Notes: generated by a model from the letters alone, not told the origin. 64,000 nt of DNA from Ascaphus truei (GCA_036426205.1 CM071568.1:41654284-41718283); one strand, 5' to 3'. Numbered from the stretch's first letter, positions 12,101 through 22,729 are shown. Numbers and translations: made by a program.

Positions 12101-12444
12101 TCTTCCAACCGCCCCTTTATCAGGCACGTCAAAACATCAAAGTTCATACTACCCAACGGACTCAACGCTTCTATCATACACGGGCACAACAAAAAGGATA
12201 CGCACCCGGCCTTAGTCGGCCAGAGTCCATATGACGGTGAGCAATTTTCTTTGCCCCCAGTACTTTCTTTGATGGAGACAGCAGTTACGGATGAAGGCTT
12301 ACAGTGCTTGCTCCCCCTGGCGGAATCTGAAGGAGGGGCAGCACACTCTTTCATGGANNNNNNNNNNNNNNNNNNNNNNNNNNNNNNNNNNNNNNNNNNN
12401 NNNNGTATCAGTGGCGGGGGCGGGGCCATAGGTTTCCCGCCCAA
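9037..12444 (-). CDS. Unrecognised ORF of a non-autonomous LTR retroelement
   Basis: A single minus-strand frame runs from near the 5' LTR through the interior into the 3' LTR; about 16 residues fall in the N gap. The product is rich in Pro, Glu, Ser and Thr. An N-terminal Cys cluster (CLECFCNQGDCSCCKLAWGR and following) is not a canonical CCHC knuckle. A second block contains KPKKERAIRQVVDRGKGPG and MVLLLPPGGG. No protease, RT, RNase H or integrase motif was seen, so it could be a gag-like or novel accessory protein. The 1135-codon length is inflated: a partial LTR (10719 to 10450) and a second copy of the C-terminal half are fused in frame, so the native ORF is probably about half this size. 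It is not a host gene, because the same sequence recurs at 21084-21484 beside another LTR copy. Confidence 0.5.
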   Translation of the reverse strand: MGGKPMAPPPPLIXXXXXXXXXXXXXXXXSMKECAAPPSDSARGSKHCKPSSVTAVSIKESTGGKENCSPSYGLWPTKAGCVSFLLCPCMIEALSPLGSMNFDVLTCLIKGRLEDANEDGCLECFCNQGDCSCCKLAWGRLCGCCRAPTLQPVPLVATVPDPKQESQMAEPRDEDAVTCSTSTTEVEELTDKAALVPRCNQEGRTEAQPATEKDEPSVAMRLPANHPSSETEESQGEVSPLEESCPAVREDQYLPPTVQLKRTVSSVVVSGEAPQIPDSVPEEEKTIASPQSGKEPLCPPQAPMEVAVKKARVTAPELSMSPCAPTQMVPGLGSNAPEFQASKWTVPEVPGAGPKIAEVGTDSVPEDLWATVNHHSGKVSTLYPLPGETETLRKETLSIARFPAEASQVRRDKDCVARDLVKIASLKPKKERAIRQVVDRGKGPGLLVYRIPAAGDRVKVCFRDMVLLLPPGGGSSEEPVTVALRCALQEIFLGEAHGRKSEVPPLDQLGAPHEWPQQTADARLASGMVCELYCNLMSKVTSDRLYICPAFSLYNCVPGYVCHPSEVVGVSPGGECSLELPWLLETPLPLSSSVAGADGPDGCFQGWGLEQGAARLLLPAAGCRGRDRAVAKAAIASLRSRRPDKQGAAIEDTVAHAQGRVGAGNPKQESQMAEPRDEDAVTGSTSTTEVEELTDKAALVPRCNQEGRIEAQPAMEKDELSVAMRLPANHPSSETEESQDKVYIPPPSSSESSDPSLVVMRLPADHFSDTNEHTISANAEPAVGPCALEEVCPDVADPAVGPCALQWTARPTTEIPDSVPQEEKTIASPQSGKEPPCPPQAPMEVAVKKARVTAPELSMSPCAPTQMVPGLGSNAPEFQANKWTVPEVPGAGPKTAEVGTDSVPEDLWATVNHHSGKVSTLYPLPGETETLRKETLSIARFPAEASQVRRDKDCVARDLVKIASLKPKKERAIRQVVDRGKGPGLLVYRIHAAGDRVKVCFRDMVLLLPPGGGSSEEPVTVALRCALQEIFLGEAHGRKSEVPPLDQLGAPHEWSQQTADARLASGMVCELYCNLMSKVTSDRLYICPAFSLYNCVPGYVCHPSEVVGVSPGGECSLELPWLLETPLPLSYSLLL
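9103..9116 (-). other. Polypurine tract of LTR1 element
   Basis: On the minus strand the sequence CACCAGGGGGAGAG lies directly before the 3' LTR start TGTAGCCTGG. This fits a plus-strand-synthesis primer and fixes the element's orientation. The same tract follows the partial LTR at 10719. Confidence 0.7.
10450..10719 (-). mobile_element. Embedded LTR1 fragment
   Basis: It matches 14255-14523 of the full LTR, including CAATGGCGGCGCCCTGCTTG, and ends GGCTACA. It sits between two ORF copies, giving an order (minus strand) of ORF, partial LTR, partial ORF, LTR. Confidence 0.75.
12358..12404. other. Assembly gap, 47 N
   Basis: A run of 47 undetermined bases. Sequence to the right immediately shows single-base gains and losses relative to the homologous stretch at 21365-21667, whereas sequence to the left does not. 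Confidence 1.
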
Positions 12445-12558
12445 ACCCGGCCAGTTTGCAACATTTCCCGCGCGGGCGGGAAATCAGCACGGGCTTCTCA
12501 TGGCGAACAAAAATAGCACAATTTAGAAAAAAAAAAATATACCGGGCACCCCAGGCTA

Positions 12559-12578
12559 TCTCAGCAGCGCGCTCCAAA
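12559..12578 (-). other. Primer-binding-site-like sequence
   Basis: On the minus strand, TTTGGAGCGCGCTGCTGAG follows the LTR end GTTACA; the cleaner copy at 21523-21542 reads TTTGGAGGCGCTGCTGAGAT. A TGG start two bases after an LTR suits a tRNA primer site, but the tRNA was not identified. Confidence 0.5.
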
Positions 12579-14523
12579 TGTAACGGTATCCCCCCCCAAT
12601 CGCAGATATAGTGTGGGGTGCAAGGAACATAACGGTGTTACCATAGGTTGTGGTGCGTTACCGTTGGCTCGCAGGAGGGCTGAGCTTCCCCACGGGAACC
12701 TGGGGGCAATTATACTAGGGGTAACAACTACTCAATCAGCGCCTCCACCGCGATGGCTCCACCAGAGGGGGAGTGGTTCCTCGCAGGACAATCAATAATA
12801 AACATACACGGTGAGGTAAATAACTAAGGACTTACAACGAATAATAAGATAACCTGTGTCTCTCTCACGGTGGAGACACTAACGTGACGTCTCGCAGGAC
12901 GATTCCCAACACTAGGTGATCCCACCAGTGTCCCAAGAACCCCACCCAATGTCCCGTACTCCTACAGAGATAGTCAATGGTGACTGCGCAGTCACTAAGA
13001 ACCTCTATAGGCCTGTGGTGCCAGTGATGGTATAATACCTGCCGACACTCCGGGTTCAGGGTCAGCAACAAACTCTCAAAGGGTCAGACGTGATAAATCC
13101 GTCGATCCAACCGAACTCCTTGCACTGCGGACCGCTAGGGGGTCCCACTCTGGAATCGTCTCTGCGGACCCCAGTGGGTCCGAAACGCGTTCACGGAGAA
13201 CCGCAGCGCTGCTGTGTCCTGTCTAATCAAGTGGTACTACCGTGACAGGAATCCAACACTAGGGCCTGTCCCTGTAGTACAGCAACCTGTAGTGTTGGGG
13301 AACTCCTAGGGCCTGCAGGGGTAATGACCTGTCCCACTCCCCAACTACCCAAGTCCCTTCGGTAAGTGATGGAATGGACTAGAGTACTCTTCCAGCAGTA
13401 CTTGGCGTCTACCTACTGTTGGCTAGCCTGGAGCAGATCCTCTCAGAATTTGTACCTCGTAACAGGCTATCCCTTCAGGCATCCTACCCTAGCGCTACCT
13501 CAAGGTGACTAGAACAGCTATAGCCCTTCTCCAGACCCACTACTCTCTGACTAGTCCCAGCGCCTACAGCAGCAAGCTGTAGCTCACTGGAGCTTGCAGT
13601 CAACGTGCTGCGCAACAAGGTGCCTGCCTGTCAGACCTCACGGCACTGAAGCAGTGACTCTGACAATGAGCACTACACTAAGGGCAGCGTCCTATCTTGG
13701 GCCTCCCTCAGCAATACCCACTAACCTAGTGGGGAGTTGGGGCCTACGTTGGGGTGTGAGTACCTATGGGGCAGGAGCTGCACTCGCTCCCCGCACCCTT
13801 CCTTCCTCACAGTCCCTGACTGCAACTCTGCGTAACCTTCCTTTCCAGCTCCCACTAATGTAAGTGGCAGGGGTCCCTAACCGTAGGGCTGCCCCTGGCA
13901 ACACTCACCTACTGGGGAGCTGAGTATCTCGAGCCCTCCCCGGGGGTGCTGGCCTAGTACAGGAGTCCCCTGACTCCTGTACCCTACCTCCTTCCTGGCT
14001 GTTCGGTCTCTGACTGATCTAACTGCTGCAAGCCGCCAAATGTATCTCTTTTCCCAGGGGTCTCCTAGCCCTATTGGCTCCCTGGTGTCACATGGGGCTC
14101 GCAAAGGCTCTTGGGATATGTAGTCCCAGCTCAGACCTTCCCTGGTAGGCTAGGGGTCGCGGGCTTTTCCCTATTCACTGCGCTGGCGCAAGCTTTCCGG
14201 GCTGCTCGACCTTCCCTCAGCTTTCCATGCTCTGTGCGGTTCCCTGTCTCGGGGGCGTCCCTGCGCTACGGTCCCTGCGCATGCGAACACGATTGTCCTC
14301 AATGGCGGCGCCCTGCTTGTCCGGCCGCCGGACCTTAGAGACGCGATCGCGGCCTTAGCAAACCGCCCGATGCGTCCCCCGGCAACCTGGCACGCAAAGG
14401 CAGAGAGTACCGGCTGCTCCTGCTCCAGCCCCCCACCCTTGGAAGCACAGCGTCGGGTGTCGGCACCCGCGACCGAGCTGCTCAAGGGAGGGGGTCTCAG
14501 GAGCCACGGGAGCTCCAGGTACA
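12579..14523 (-). mobile_element. LTR1, full-length copy (5' LTR of minus-strand element)
   Basis: 1945 bp from TGTAACGG to CTACA, with TG...CA ends. The right flank is CGCC (14524-14527), matching CGCC at 5416-5419 beside the L2 fragment, which gives a 4-bp target duplication. It has many small indels compared with 7617-9102. AATAAA-type motifs lie near 12795. It contains the 0.9-kb middle part missing from the other copies. Confidence 0.75.
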
Positions 14524-14605
14524 CGCCTATAATATATATTATCTCAAATGTGATGCAATGTCTTGTATATTAATGTATACCCTCTTTACTTATGAAACTA
14601 GTATT
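14524..14605 (+). mobile_element. L2 3' tail, first half (unit 1)
   Basis: It matches the tail of the large L2 at 45482-45564, including GCAATGTCTTGTATAT, and is interrupted by LTR2 at TATT. The rest continues at 15569. Confidence 0.75.
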
Positions 14606-15568
14606 TGTAGCACACTTTCCCCACCCCGAGAGATGTGGTGGCTACGGTGTGTGTATATGATGCAATACCTGTGGTGCACAGGAGACCTGTAGTCTCCGCT
14701 ACTGGGAACCTGGCTATACGAGTCGATGTTCGGTCGGTAGCGCCTCCACCTGTACAGGATCTATGATGGAATAACCCCGCTACAGAACCCGCATACATAA
14801 AAACACACACTTTGAAAGATAACATTTTACTGAACATAAATACCAAGGATATATATATATATAACACCAACCAGGCCACGCCACGGCCGTACCCTCCAAG
14901 CTCCGCTCTCCCACCCAAGGTGTGTGTGACGCGCTGCCCCCTAATAGTGTTTGAGTTGGTGCACTGATGGTTGGTACCTGCCGGGTGATGCCACACCCGG
15001 GCACGCTGATGCCACAATGCTGGGATCCACGGATCCGATGCTGATACTGCAAAAAGCGCCGCCTCCTAAGTTGGGTGGGTCCTTCGTGGATGTGGACCAT
15101 GGTAAACAATGTGTTTATTAATGTAGGGCGATCTGTGTCCTGGACCACAGTTGCAGCCACCATGCGGCCATCTCCCCGTGTCCCTAACAGGTAATTTGCT
15201 AGCAGGGCAGTGTGTCCCTATCTGAGGGAGCGTCCCTATCTGAGGGGCAATCTCCTATCTGAGGGGCAAGTCCCTATCGTAGCCACAAACTATGTGGGAG
15301 TCAGAGCCTAGCTGGGGCATAATAGGGGGTATCTGGCCTAGTGCAGATGCCACTGACATCTGCACATATAACTTATTCCTTCTTGTCCCAGCTCCAACTG
15401 CCACTCTCCTGTCAGCTCAAACTTAAAGCACACCCAAAGTTCCAGTCTACCCTCAGGAGATTCTAGCAGCCTATTGGCTGTCGTGTCATGTTGTGCAGCC
15501 CCTGGGTGCTGGAACCTTTTGCGCAGTGTGAGCGCCACAAACAAAATGGCGGCGCCTTACCGGCTACA
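14606..15568. mobile_element. Solo LTR2 (unit 1)
   Basis: 963 bp from TGTAGC to GCTACA (a perfect 6-bp terminal inverted repeat), flanked by TATT at 14602-14605 and 15569-15572. It is inserted in the L2 tail. It contains a short tandem array of a TCCCTATCTGAGGGGCAAG-like unit near 15206-15276. It is probably a Gypsy-type LTR; orientation is uncertain. Confidence 0.8.
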
Positions 15569-15690
15569 TATTTGTAACCATTTACTATTTGTCATCTGTA
15601 ACTCTATGCCAGGACACACTTGAAAAACAAGAGGTAACGCTCAATGTATTACTTGCTGGTAAAAAATTTGATAAATAAATAGATATATAA
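15569..15690 (+). mobile_element. L2 3' tail, second half (unit 1)
   Basis: It resumes at TATTTGTAACCAT, runs through the CTCAATGTATTACTTGCTGG segment and ends in a GATAAATAAATAG-type A-rich terminus, like the L2 end at 45640-45680. Confidence 0.75.
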
Positions 15691-15899
15691 ATAGAGACTG
15701 TTTGCCTGACCTATTGTACTATATACACATTGCTTGAAATGTGCAATCTCTGGCAACAAAAAGGAGGTTAATGAAAGAAAATAAGACTGCACATCAATCT
15801 GTAAGCAGCTGGTGTAACAGAGAAAAGGAAGTGGTACAAACGGTGTGCTGTCTGTTAGATTAATCACACATGACAAGCCCACAAGGCGTAAGTCTTCTG

Positions 15900-16719
15900 G
15901 GAAAGCGCTGCTATCGGAAAACTACAACTCCCAGTAATACTCGGGCACACCGCTATTTCCGCGTTCATGCAAATGCCGGCCTACACGCTGTCGATGTCAT
16001 CGGTGCTCGATTACGTTTGGTGCGTAGACGCTCCTTCTCCCCCTACTTACTGTATGTTATCATCTACCCACAAGGACAGCCCGCGCAGCCGCTGCCGAGT
16101 GTCGGATCTGGAAGTAGGCGCAGGGTTCGTGCTGTGCCCAGTGCTCTGTGGCGGCTGCGGAAGAGGAGGTCAGCGAGGCTCTGGTTGTGCGCTCCAGGGG
16201 CTCGGCTACCGTGTCCTCGGTATAAGAGAGCAGAGGTATACAAACAAGACGCCCGAGCCCACACACTTAAGAGCTGGTCTCACCCGGGGGCTCTCTATTT
16301 AGATCCCCCTCCCCCCTCCTCCATTACGCCCGTACTCCATCTCCCACTGCATGTCATCACTTGAGCTCTCTTTCCGGCGGTCTTTCTTCCCCTGGCCTTC
16401 AACCTATATGGGGCCTTTGGTTCACCCTGAGCTGCCTAAGTACATAGGGAGTCCCTATCTGTCCCGGTGCAGCCTCCCTATATAGAGCCCCCTGCGGCTC
16501 CTTGGCAGACTCCTTTCTGTCCCCAGGGCAGCCTCCGTATAAAGAGTCCCCTGCTGTCCTATATAGAACCTCCTTTCTCTCCCCAGACAGCCTCCCTTAT
16601 AGAGCCTCCTTTTCTGTCCCCAGGCTGCTGCTCCCATCAGTCTGAATTGTCATGGACAGAGCAGAAGGTCTGTACTAGGCTGGATGCCCTTGCAGCTGCT
16701 TCAGCTGGTTAGCAGGTTG
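15900..16719 (+). pseudogene. Second, indel-bearing copy of LRP12 promoter and exon 1
   Basis: It matches 23060-23900, including ACTACAACTCCCAG (15921-15934), an octamer-like ATGCAAAT, and the TATA-like repeat block (16443-16640). The start region at 16652 has lost one G and the last codons have lost a T and a G relative to 23831-23900, so the signal peptide is frameshifted and the donor reads GTTGTGAGT. Either a degraded duplicate promoter or, more likely, uncorrected sequence of the same locus. Confidence 0.75.
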
Positions 16720-18196
16720 TGAGTATGACATCTACATCTCACTCCAACACTCATTTATATGTAATCTTTATTTATGTTGCGCCATTAATGTGCATAGCGC
16801 TTCACAGCATTAATACACGGACATATAATAAACAAATAATACAAATAACAATGGGAAGTGATTCAGACTTAAAGTGACATTTAGAAAAAAGGAGTCTTTG
16901 CCACGAAGAGCTTACATATACATTATTATTCTGCATTTACTACTCCAGCACACAACAAAAGAAAAATTACAGACCCTCTATTTTTATTGTAACTACTTAT
17001 AGTTGAATTGCATTAAGTTGAACTTAAAGCATAAAATGTTGCTGTTACTTGGAAAAAACATATTGTGTTTTTGTGTTGGGCCCGATTTTAAGATTTCTTC
17101 TGTGATGGTTTCCATCTTTTAAAGTGTGTATGTGCGCTTCAATGTGCAATCCCACATACATCACATTAACTGAACATGCTGATTTGGTTAAAGTTTGTTA
17201 TATCTATTCAAGAAAAAGTATTTAAATTCTGCAAATGTTTCTGCATTTACATCGGGACCCTAAATGGGGTGATGGGTACTAGCTGACCCCATTGACAAGT
17301 TCTGATGATTCACATCGATCAACCTGAGTGATAAGGAGTTAAATGCATTATATACTCAGGCGAGTCATTTGCGAACGTATCTGGATAAACATGAACAACA
17401 TTATTGTTGTACAAATAGTTGGACTTTTTTTTCCCTTTAAAAGTCATTAATCACTTAGTTGAACCTATAAGAACATTATTTTCTCTACCCCATTGTGAGC
17501 TGTCTGGAACTGCACATTTAACAATTGTTTATAAAAACAGGAAAAAAAATAAGATTGGGTAAATAGTACTAGCAAACAATAGAAGCCCTAGGCATCACTC
17601 CTTGCTCTATAAAACATTTATTGAAATTCTTCTCATTGAAGGACACATGCATAAACGCCAATGTGTTCATTCCTAGCCAAGGCCTTCATCAGGAGTATAT
17701 GGGAATAATCTTGTGGGTATTTGGTATGCTCTGATATGGTTATTGCACAGTGTTAAGTCCATGGCATGATAAATGGGTTTGAGCATTTGGTGTGTGTTGA
17801 TGTTCTTCCATATGTCGGTTTGATTCTAGTTTGGTACGCATTTGATGCTGGCTAATTAAGGTGCCTTGCAAATGACTGTACTGGTCTGCTTTAAGCGTTG
17901 GTGGTCTCTAAATGTAGTGTGACTACTGTGGGGTTTTTAAGGGGGGTTCCTCCATCCTGGGGTGTGCGTCTCGATGATGGTGTTTGTTTTGTTTTGTTGT
18001 TGAACTCGACGTATTATTAAGCCATTTCATGTGTGGCACTTCTTGGATCAATGAAAGTACGCAGACCTACAGCATTCACGCTCTCATACTGTACCTACTG
18101 CCTTAAAAGGGGGTCTACCTGACGATAGGGTCTCCAAATGATCTTTGGCATGGCGGCCCTAGGTCCCTCGCATACTCGAGTGCGCCTCATTGTTTA
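16720..18196. other. Unit 1 copy of LRP12 intron 1 start
   Basis: Parallel to 23901-25275. 16755-16920 has a dispersed-repeat look (GCGCCATTAATGTGCATAGC and a GAGCTTACA end). About 17760-18110 diverges sharply from unit 2, more than simple indels explain. No gene seen. Confidence 0.5.
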
Positions 18197-18524
18197 GGCG
18201 ATACATGGTGAACTGGGCAGCCATTCGGAGGCGCGCGATGCTGAGGGAAAGCAAGTGCTTTCCCTGGCCTTAGTTCCCCACGCCGTCGGGGGGCGGGGCC
18301 AATGACGTCACGGAGCTGGTCGTGCCCTCATTGGACGAACCGGTTCACGTGACGGCTGTGCTCCGTGACGCTCAACGAAAAAAAAATTAACAGCTACCGC
18401 CTCTGCGCGCCCAGTGCGCGAAGCCACCTGCTAAAGGGCTCTCATTGCGGCTGGCAGGGGCTCCTGCCAGGGTACAGTGCGCCTCAATAACAGGTCAGCA
18501 TTAAGCGCTACCCTGGACTCAGCC
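18197..18524. mobile_element. Harbinger-like MITE, unit 1 copy
   Basis: An indel-bearing copy of 25276-25605, with GGCGATACATGG and a CTCAGCC right end. It contains TGACGTCA at 18303-18310 and an inverted CCAAT box. Confidence 0.65.
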
Positions 18525-18699
18525 TAAAGGTCCTGCATCGCGTAGGACCAAGGGAAGTCACAACGGCTTGGGCTTCCATGCCCTTGGGATGCAATGACCT
18601 TTAAAAGCGGGCCATCTGGGTGCTACTTGGGAGTGCACTTTCCAAGGTAGTATTTCGGGAAAGCAGGTGGCCCCGAGCTTAAATCAAGCTGGGTATTAA

Positions 18700-21013
18700 A
18701 CAAATTCTTTTGCCTCTGTGTTTACCAGGGAAGGCAATCAAAGTTCAATGTAGTGCCGCAGGAGGGAAGCCACAACCTCCATTTACATGACAATTCGTTA
18801 TATGGAGAAGTTCATAAGCGACTTGAAAAAATTACAGTAAATGAGAAGTGGCACCTGGGCCCGATGGCTAACATCAAGAGTTCTCAAGGAGTTAAGTCAG
18901 TAATAGCAAAACCATTTATCTTTAATATTCAAGGACTCAATTTCCACAGTGCTCAGTACCACAAGTTTTGGCGTAAAGCACGATGTGTTGTGCCCTATCT
19001 AGTGCAAGAGGAGCTAGATCGCACACCGGGAATTACCCGACCTGTAACTGACTCAATAGTGGGGAAAATATTGCATGTTTAAAACGGGATAATATTCAGG
19101 AATACCTAATGGAAAACAAAATTATTAGTAAGAGTCAGCATGGATGTATGAAGGATAGATCTTGCAAACTAACCTTATTTGTTTCTTGAGAGCGTCAGTA
19201 GGAATTTAGACCAGGGGATATGCATTGGATGGGGCTACTTAGATGTTGCCAAGGCTTTTATACGGTTCACACAAGAGATGGTGTAACAAAATAAGAAAGT
19301 TGGACTTAGTAATAATATATGCAAACCTGGATTGGAAAATCACCTGGTTAAAGTACAGACAACAGAGGGTTGTCATAAATGGAACTTTTTCAGATTGAGG
19401 CTAAGTCGTGAGTGGAGTACCTAGGGATCGGGTCTGGGACCCCTGCCTTTAACGTGTTTATTAATGGACCTTAGGTTTGGGACAGGTCAACAAGTCTCAC
19501 TCTTTGGTGATGATACTAAATTGTGTAAGGTAATAGAATCAGAGCAGGATTGTAATTTCTCTCAGAAGACTTGGAGAGACTGGAACACTGGGGAGGTAAA
19601 GGCAGATGAGGTTAAATACAGATACATTTAAGGTTTATGAGATTGTTGGGATGCAAGAATAAAAGGCGACTTACATTAAATGAGTATATATTGGGGGAAT
19701 CCTTGATGGCAGAAGGATTTAGGAGTGCTTGTAGACAGCAGCTTTAGCAATAGTGCCCAATGTCATGCGAGTATGCGCAAAAGCAAACAACGATTTTATC
19801 TTTCATCAAAGGGCAATGGACTTGTAAGGGAAGTAACATAATTATGCCCTTTACAAGCATAGTTAAGAACACACCTTGAATATGGAGTACAATTTTGGGG
19901 TGCCAATCCTAGAAAAGACATAATGGAACTGTGAGAGTTCAGAGCAAGAGCCACCAAAGTAATAAGGGGTGGACATGCTAACTTAGGCCTCGGTCCCGCT
20001 GCGCTCGTGGCGCGGGCGGCGGGCCGCGAGTCCCCACCAGCAGGGACAATCCCGCGAGCCTTCCCGGGTCCCCCCTGGGCTGCACAGAGAGCTACACGCT
20101 GTATCGCGTCAGCGGCTGGAGACACCAGAGAATGGTGTTTCTAGCTTGACGCGTGACGTGTGTGGCTGTGAGCACATGGGAGGGGAGGCGGGGTGAGGAG
20201 GAGAGGCTTACGGGGAGCGGCGGAGTGTTGGAGGGTGAAGCAGGTGATGGCCTTTCTCTGTGTGTGTGTCTGAGGGAGGGGGAGTGGCATGTATGGGGGG
20301 GCTCGCCGGTGTGTGAACGAGTGCCTGACTTGTGATGGCTTGGCTCTGTTGCTTGTGTCGTGTGGGTGTCGTGTGGGTATGTGTGTGTGATGATGCGTAG
20401 TGCCTGCCTGTGTGTGCGCGCGTGTGTGTGTGTATGAGTGCGTGAGTGGCCTTGCCTTGTGTGTGTGTGTTCGCGGTATGAATGAGTGCCTGCGACGTTG
20501 GGGGGTCTGTGTTTTTTTACTTAAACTGACCTTAAGATCCAGACCTAGGTCCGTGGAGGGAGGGGGGGGAGAGTAGCGGAGGCCACTCCGCTCAAAGCCA
20601 CGCCCCCCCTCCCTGTCAAACGCCAACCTTCCCGATCCAAACCCTCCCACTCCCGCCCACCTCCCGCTCCGGCTCCCGCTCTCCCTACAGGACCGGCAGA
20701 TAGCGGTCTGTGTATCTCAGCGCCACCGCCTTGTTCAGCAGCGCAGGTGCGCTGACTCTGGGAGCGGGGCCTTAGCTTATGAGGGAGAGAGGCTGCAAAT
20801 TAGATTTTTAATTAGAAAAGGAGGCGTCTAAGAGGGGATATGATAAACGTATACAAATATTATTCAGGGACAATACAAGGAGCTTTCAAAAGAACTATTT
20901 TCATGCCCGGGCCGTAACAAAGGACTCGGGGGCCATCCCTTAAGGTTGGAGACAGCGAGGAAATTTCACCAGCAACAAAGGAAAGGGTTCTTTCAGTAAG
21001 GCAGTAAAAATGT
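18700..21013 (+). pseudogene. CR1-type LINE fragment, frame destroyed (unit 1)
   Basis: It follows the same path as the CR1 at 25780-28020, but with dozens of single-base indels, so only a 109-codon piece (18753-19082) stays open. It is split by the element at 19986-20771 and ends abruptly inside the RT C-terminal coding part, joined to an unrelated 70-base stretch. Confidence 0.8.
19986..20771. mobile_element. Harbinger-like element in CR1, unit 1 copy
   Basis: Starts GGCCTCGGTCCCGCTGCGCT, ends GGAGCGGGGCC, flanked by TTA (19983-19985 and 20772-20774). It contains a TGTG/TGAGTG minisatellite. It is 49 bp longer than the unit 2 copy because of small insertions. Confidence 0.75.
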
Positions 21014-21083
21014 GGGCTTGTTTTATCTTTATCACGTTTTTCCCTCGCTTCTTCACTGACCTGGCTCTGAGGGTCAGAAACAT

Positions 21084-21542
21084 TCCAGGCACCCATCCTC
21101 GTTCGCGTCTTCCAACCGCCCCTTTATCAGGCACGTCAAAACATCAAATTTCATACTACCCAACGGACTCAACGCTTCTATCATACACGGGCACAACAAA
21201 AAGGATACGCACCCGGCCTTAGTCGGCCAGAGTCCATATGACGGTGAGCAATTTTCTTTGCCCCCAGTACTTTCTTTGATGGAGACAGCAGTTATGGGTG
21301 AAGGCTTACAGTGCTTGCTCCCCCTGGTGGAATCTGAAGGAGGGGCAGCACACTCTTTCATGGAGTTATTCAGTTGGCGGGGGCGGGGCATAGGGTTTCC
21401 CGCCAAACCCGGCCAGTTTGCAACATTTTCCCGCGCGGGCGGGAAATCAGCACGTGGCTTCTTCATGGCGAACAAAAATAGCACAATTTAGAAAAAAAAA
21501 ATATACCGGGCACCCCAGGTCTATCTCAGCAGCGCCTCCAAA
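21084..21542 (-). mobile_element. LTR1 element interior fragment, 5' end of its ORF
   Basis: The minus-strand frame 21484-21074 starts MLFLFAMKKPRADFPPAR and is homologous to the start of the ORF at 12444, with the same Cys-rich beginning. It fills the stretch lost to the N gap in the other copy. It is followed on the minus strand by a foreign junction near 21074 and preceded by LTR1. Confidence 0.75.
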
Positions 21543-21667
21543 TGTAACGGGTATTCCCCCCCCCAATCGCAGATATAGTGTGGGGTGCAAGGAACATACG
21601 GTGTTACCATAGGTGTGGTGCTCAAGGGGAGGGGGGTCTCCAGGAGCCACGGGAGCTCCAGGCTACA
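21543..21667 (-). mobile_element. LTR1 with large internal deletion
   Basis: The first 79 bases of LTR1 are joined at GTGGTG/CTCAAGGGG to the last 46, so about 1.8 kb is missing. It ends GGCTACA followed by CGCC, the same target site as at 14524. Confidence 0.75.
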
Positions 21668-21749
21668 CGCCTATAATATATATTATCTCTAACTGTGCAT
21701 GCAATGTCTTGTATATAATGTATACCCTCTTTACTTATGAAACTATATT
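21668..21749 (+). mobile_element. L2 3' tail, first half (unit 2)
   Basis: Continues the L2 copy split by LTR1. It contains CTAACTGTGCATGCAATG as in the L2 at 45500, and is interrupted at TATT by LTR2. Confidence 0.75.
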
Positions 21750-22729
21750 TGTAGCACACTTTCCCCACCCCGAGAGATGTGTGGCTACGGTGTGTGTATA
21801 TGATGCAATACCTGTGGTGCACAGGAGACCTGAGTCTCCGCTACTGGGAACCTGGGCTATACCTGAGTCGATGTTCGGTCGGTAGCGCCTCCACCTGTAC
21901 AGGATTCTATGATGTAGAATAACCCCGCTACAGGACCCGCATACAATAAAACACACACACTTATGAAAGATAACAGTTTTACTGAACATAAATAACCAAG
22001 GATATATATATATATAACACCAACCAGGCCACGCACGGCCGTACCCTCCAATGCTCCGCTCTCCCACCCAAGGTGTGTGTGACAGCGCTGCCCCCTAATA
22101 GTGTTTGAGTTGGTGCACTGATGCGTTGGGTACCTGCCGGGTGATGCCACACCCGGGCACGCTGATGCCACAATGCTGGGATCCACGGATCCGATGCTGA
22201 TACTGCAAAGCGTCCGCCTCTACGTTGGGTGGGTCCTTCGTGGATTGTACCATGGTAAACAATGTGTTTATTAATGTAGGGCGATCTGTGTCCTGGACCA
22301 CAGGTTGCAGCCACCATGCGGCATCTCCCCGTGTCCCTAACAGTAATATTGCTAAGCAGGGCAGGGTCCCTATCTGAGGGGCAGGTCCCTATCTGAGGGG
22401 CAAGTCCCTATCTGAGGGGCAAGTCCCTATCGTAGCCACAAACTATGTGGGAGTCAGAGCCTAGCTGGGGCATAATAGGGGGTATCTGGCCTAGTGCAGA
22501 TGCCACTGACATCTGCACATATAACTTATTCCTTCCTTGTCCCAGCTCCAACTGCCACTCTCCTGTCAGCTCAAACTTCAAGCACACCCAAAGTTCCAGT
22601 CTCCCCTCAGGAGATTCTAGCAGCCCTATTGGCTGTACTGTGTCATATGTTGTGCAGCCCCTGGGGTGCTGGAACCTTTTCTGCGCATGTGAGCGCACAA
22701 ACAAAATGGCGGCGCCCTTACCGGCTACA
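21750..22729. mobile_element. Solo LTR2 (unit 2)
   Basis: 980 bp, TGTAGC...GCTACA, TATT on both sides (21746-21749 and 22730-22733). It contains four tandem copies of a CCCTATCTGAGGGGCAAGT-like unit at about 22366-22430. It places an LTR about 0.3 kb upstream of the LRP12 promoter motifs. The L2 tail resumes at 22730 and ends near 22860. Confidence 0.8.

Larger units (their letters stand above)
12065..21013. repeat. Segmental duplication unit 1 (indel-rich)
   Basis: In the same order as unit 2 (21084-28020) it contains: the LTR1 element 5' end, LTR1, the L2 tail with nested LTR2, the LRP12 promoter and exon 1 sequence, a TTA-type MITE, and CR1 with a Harbinger-like insert. Differences from unit 2 are mostly one-base insertions and deletions, many in homopolymers, and they destroy the CR1 frame that is open in unit 2. 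It breaks off inside the CR1 C-terminus at about 21013. Uncorrected long-read sequence is the simplest explanation for the error pattern. Confidence 0.8.

Noticed and set aside
16652..16719. A second functional LRP12 first exon or alternative promoter
   Set aside because: Frameshift, damaged donor and the indel-rich context favour a sequence artefact over a working alternative exon.
20141..20650. 169-codon minus-strand ORF rich in His and Thr
   Set aside because: Minisatellite inside a Harbinger-like element; the second copy at 27063-27635 has a different frame.
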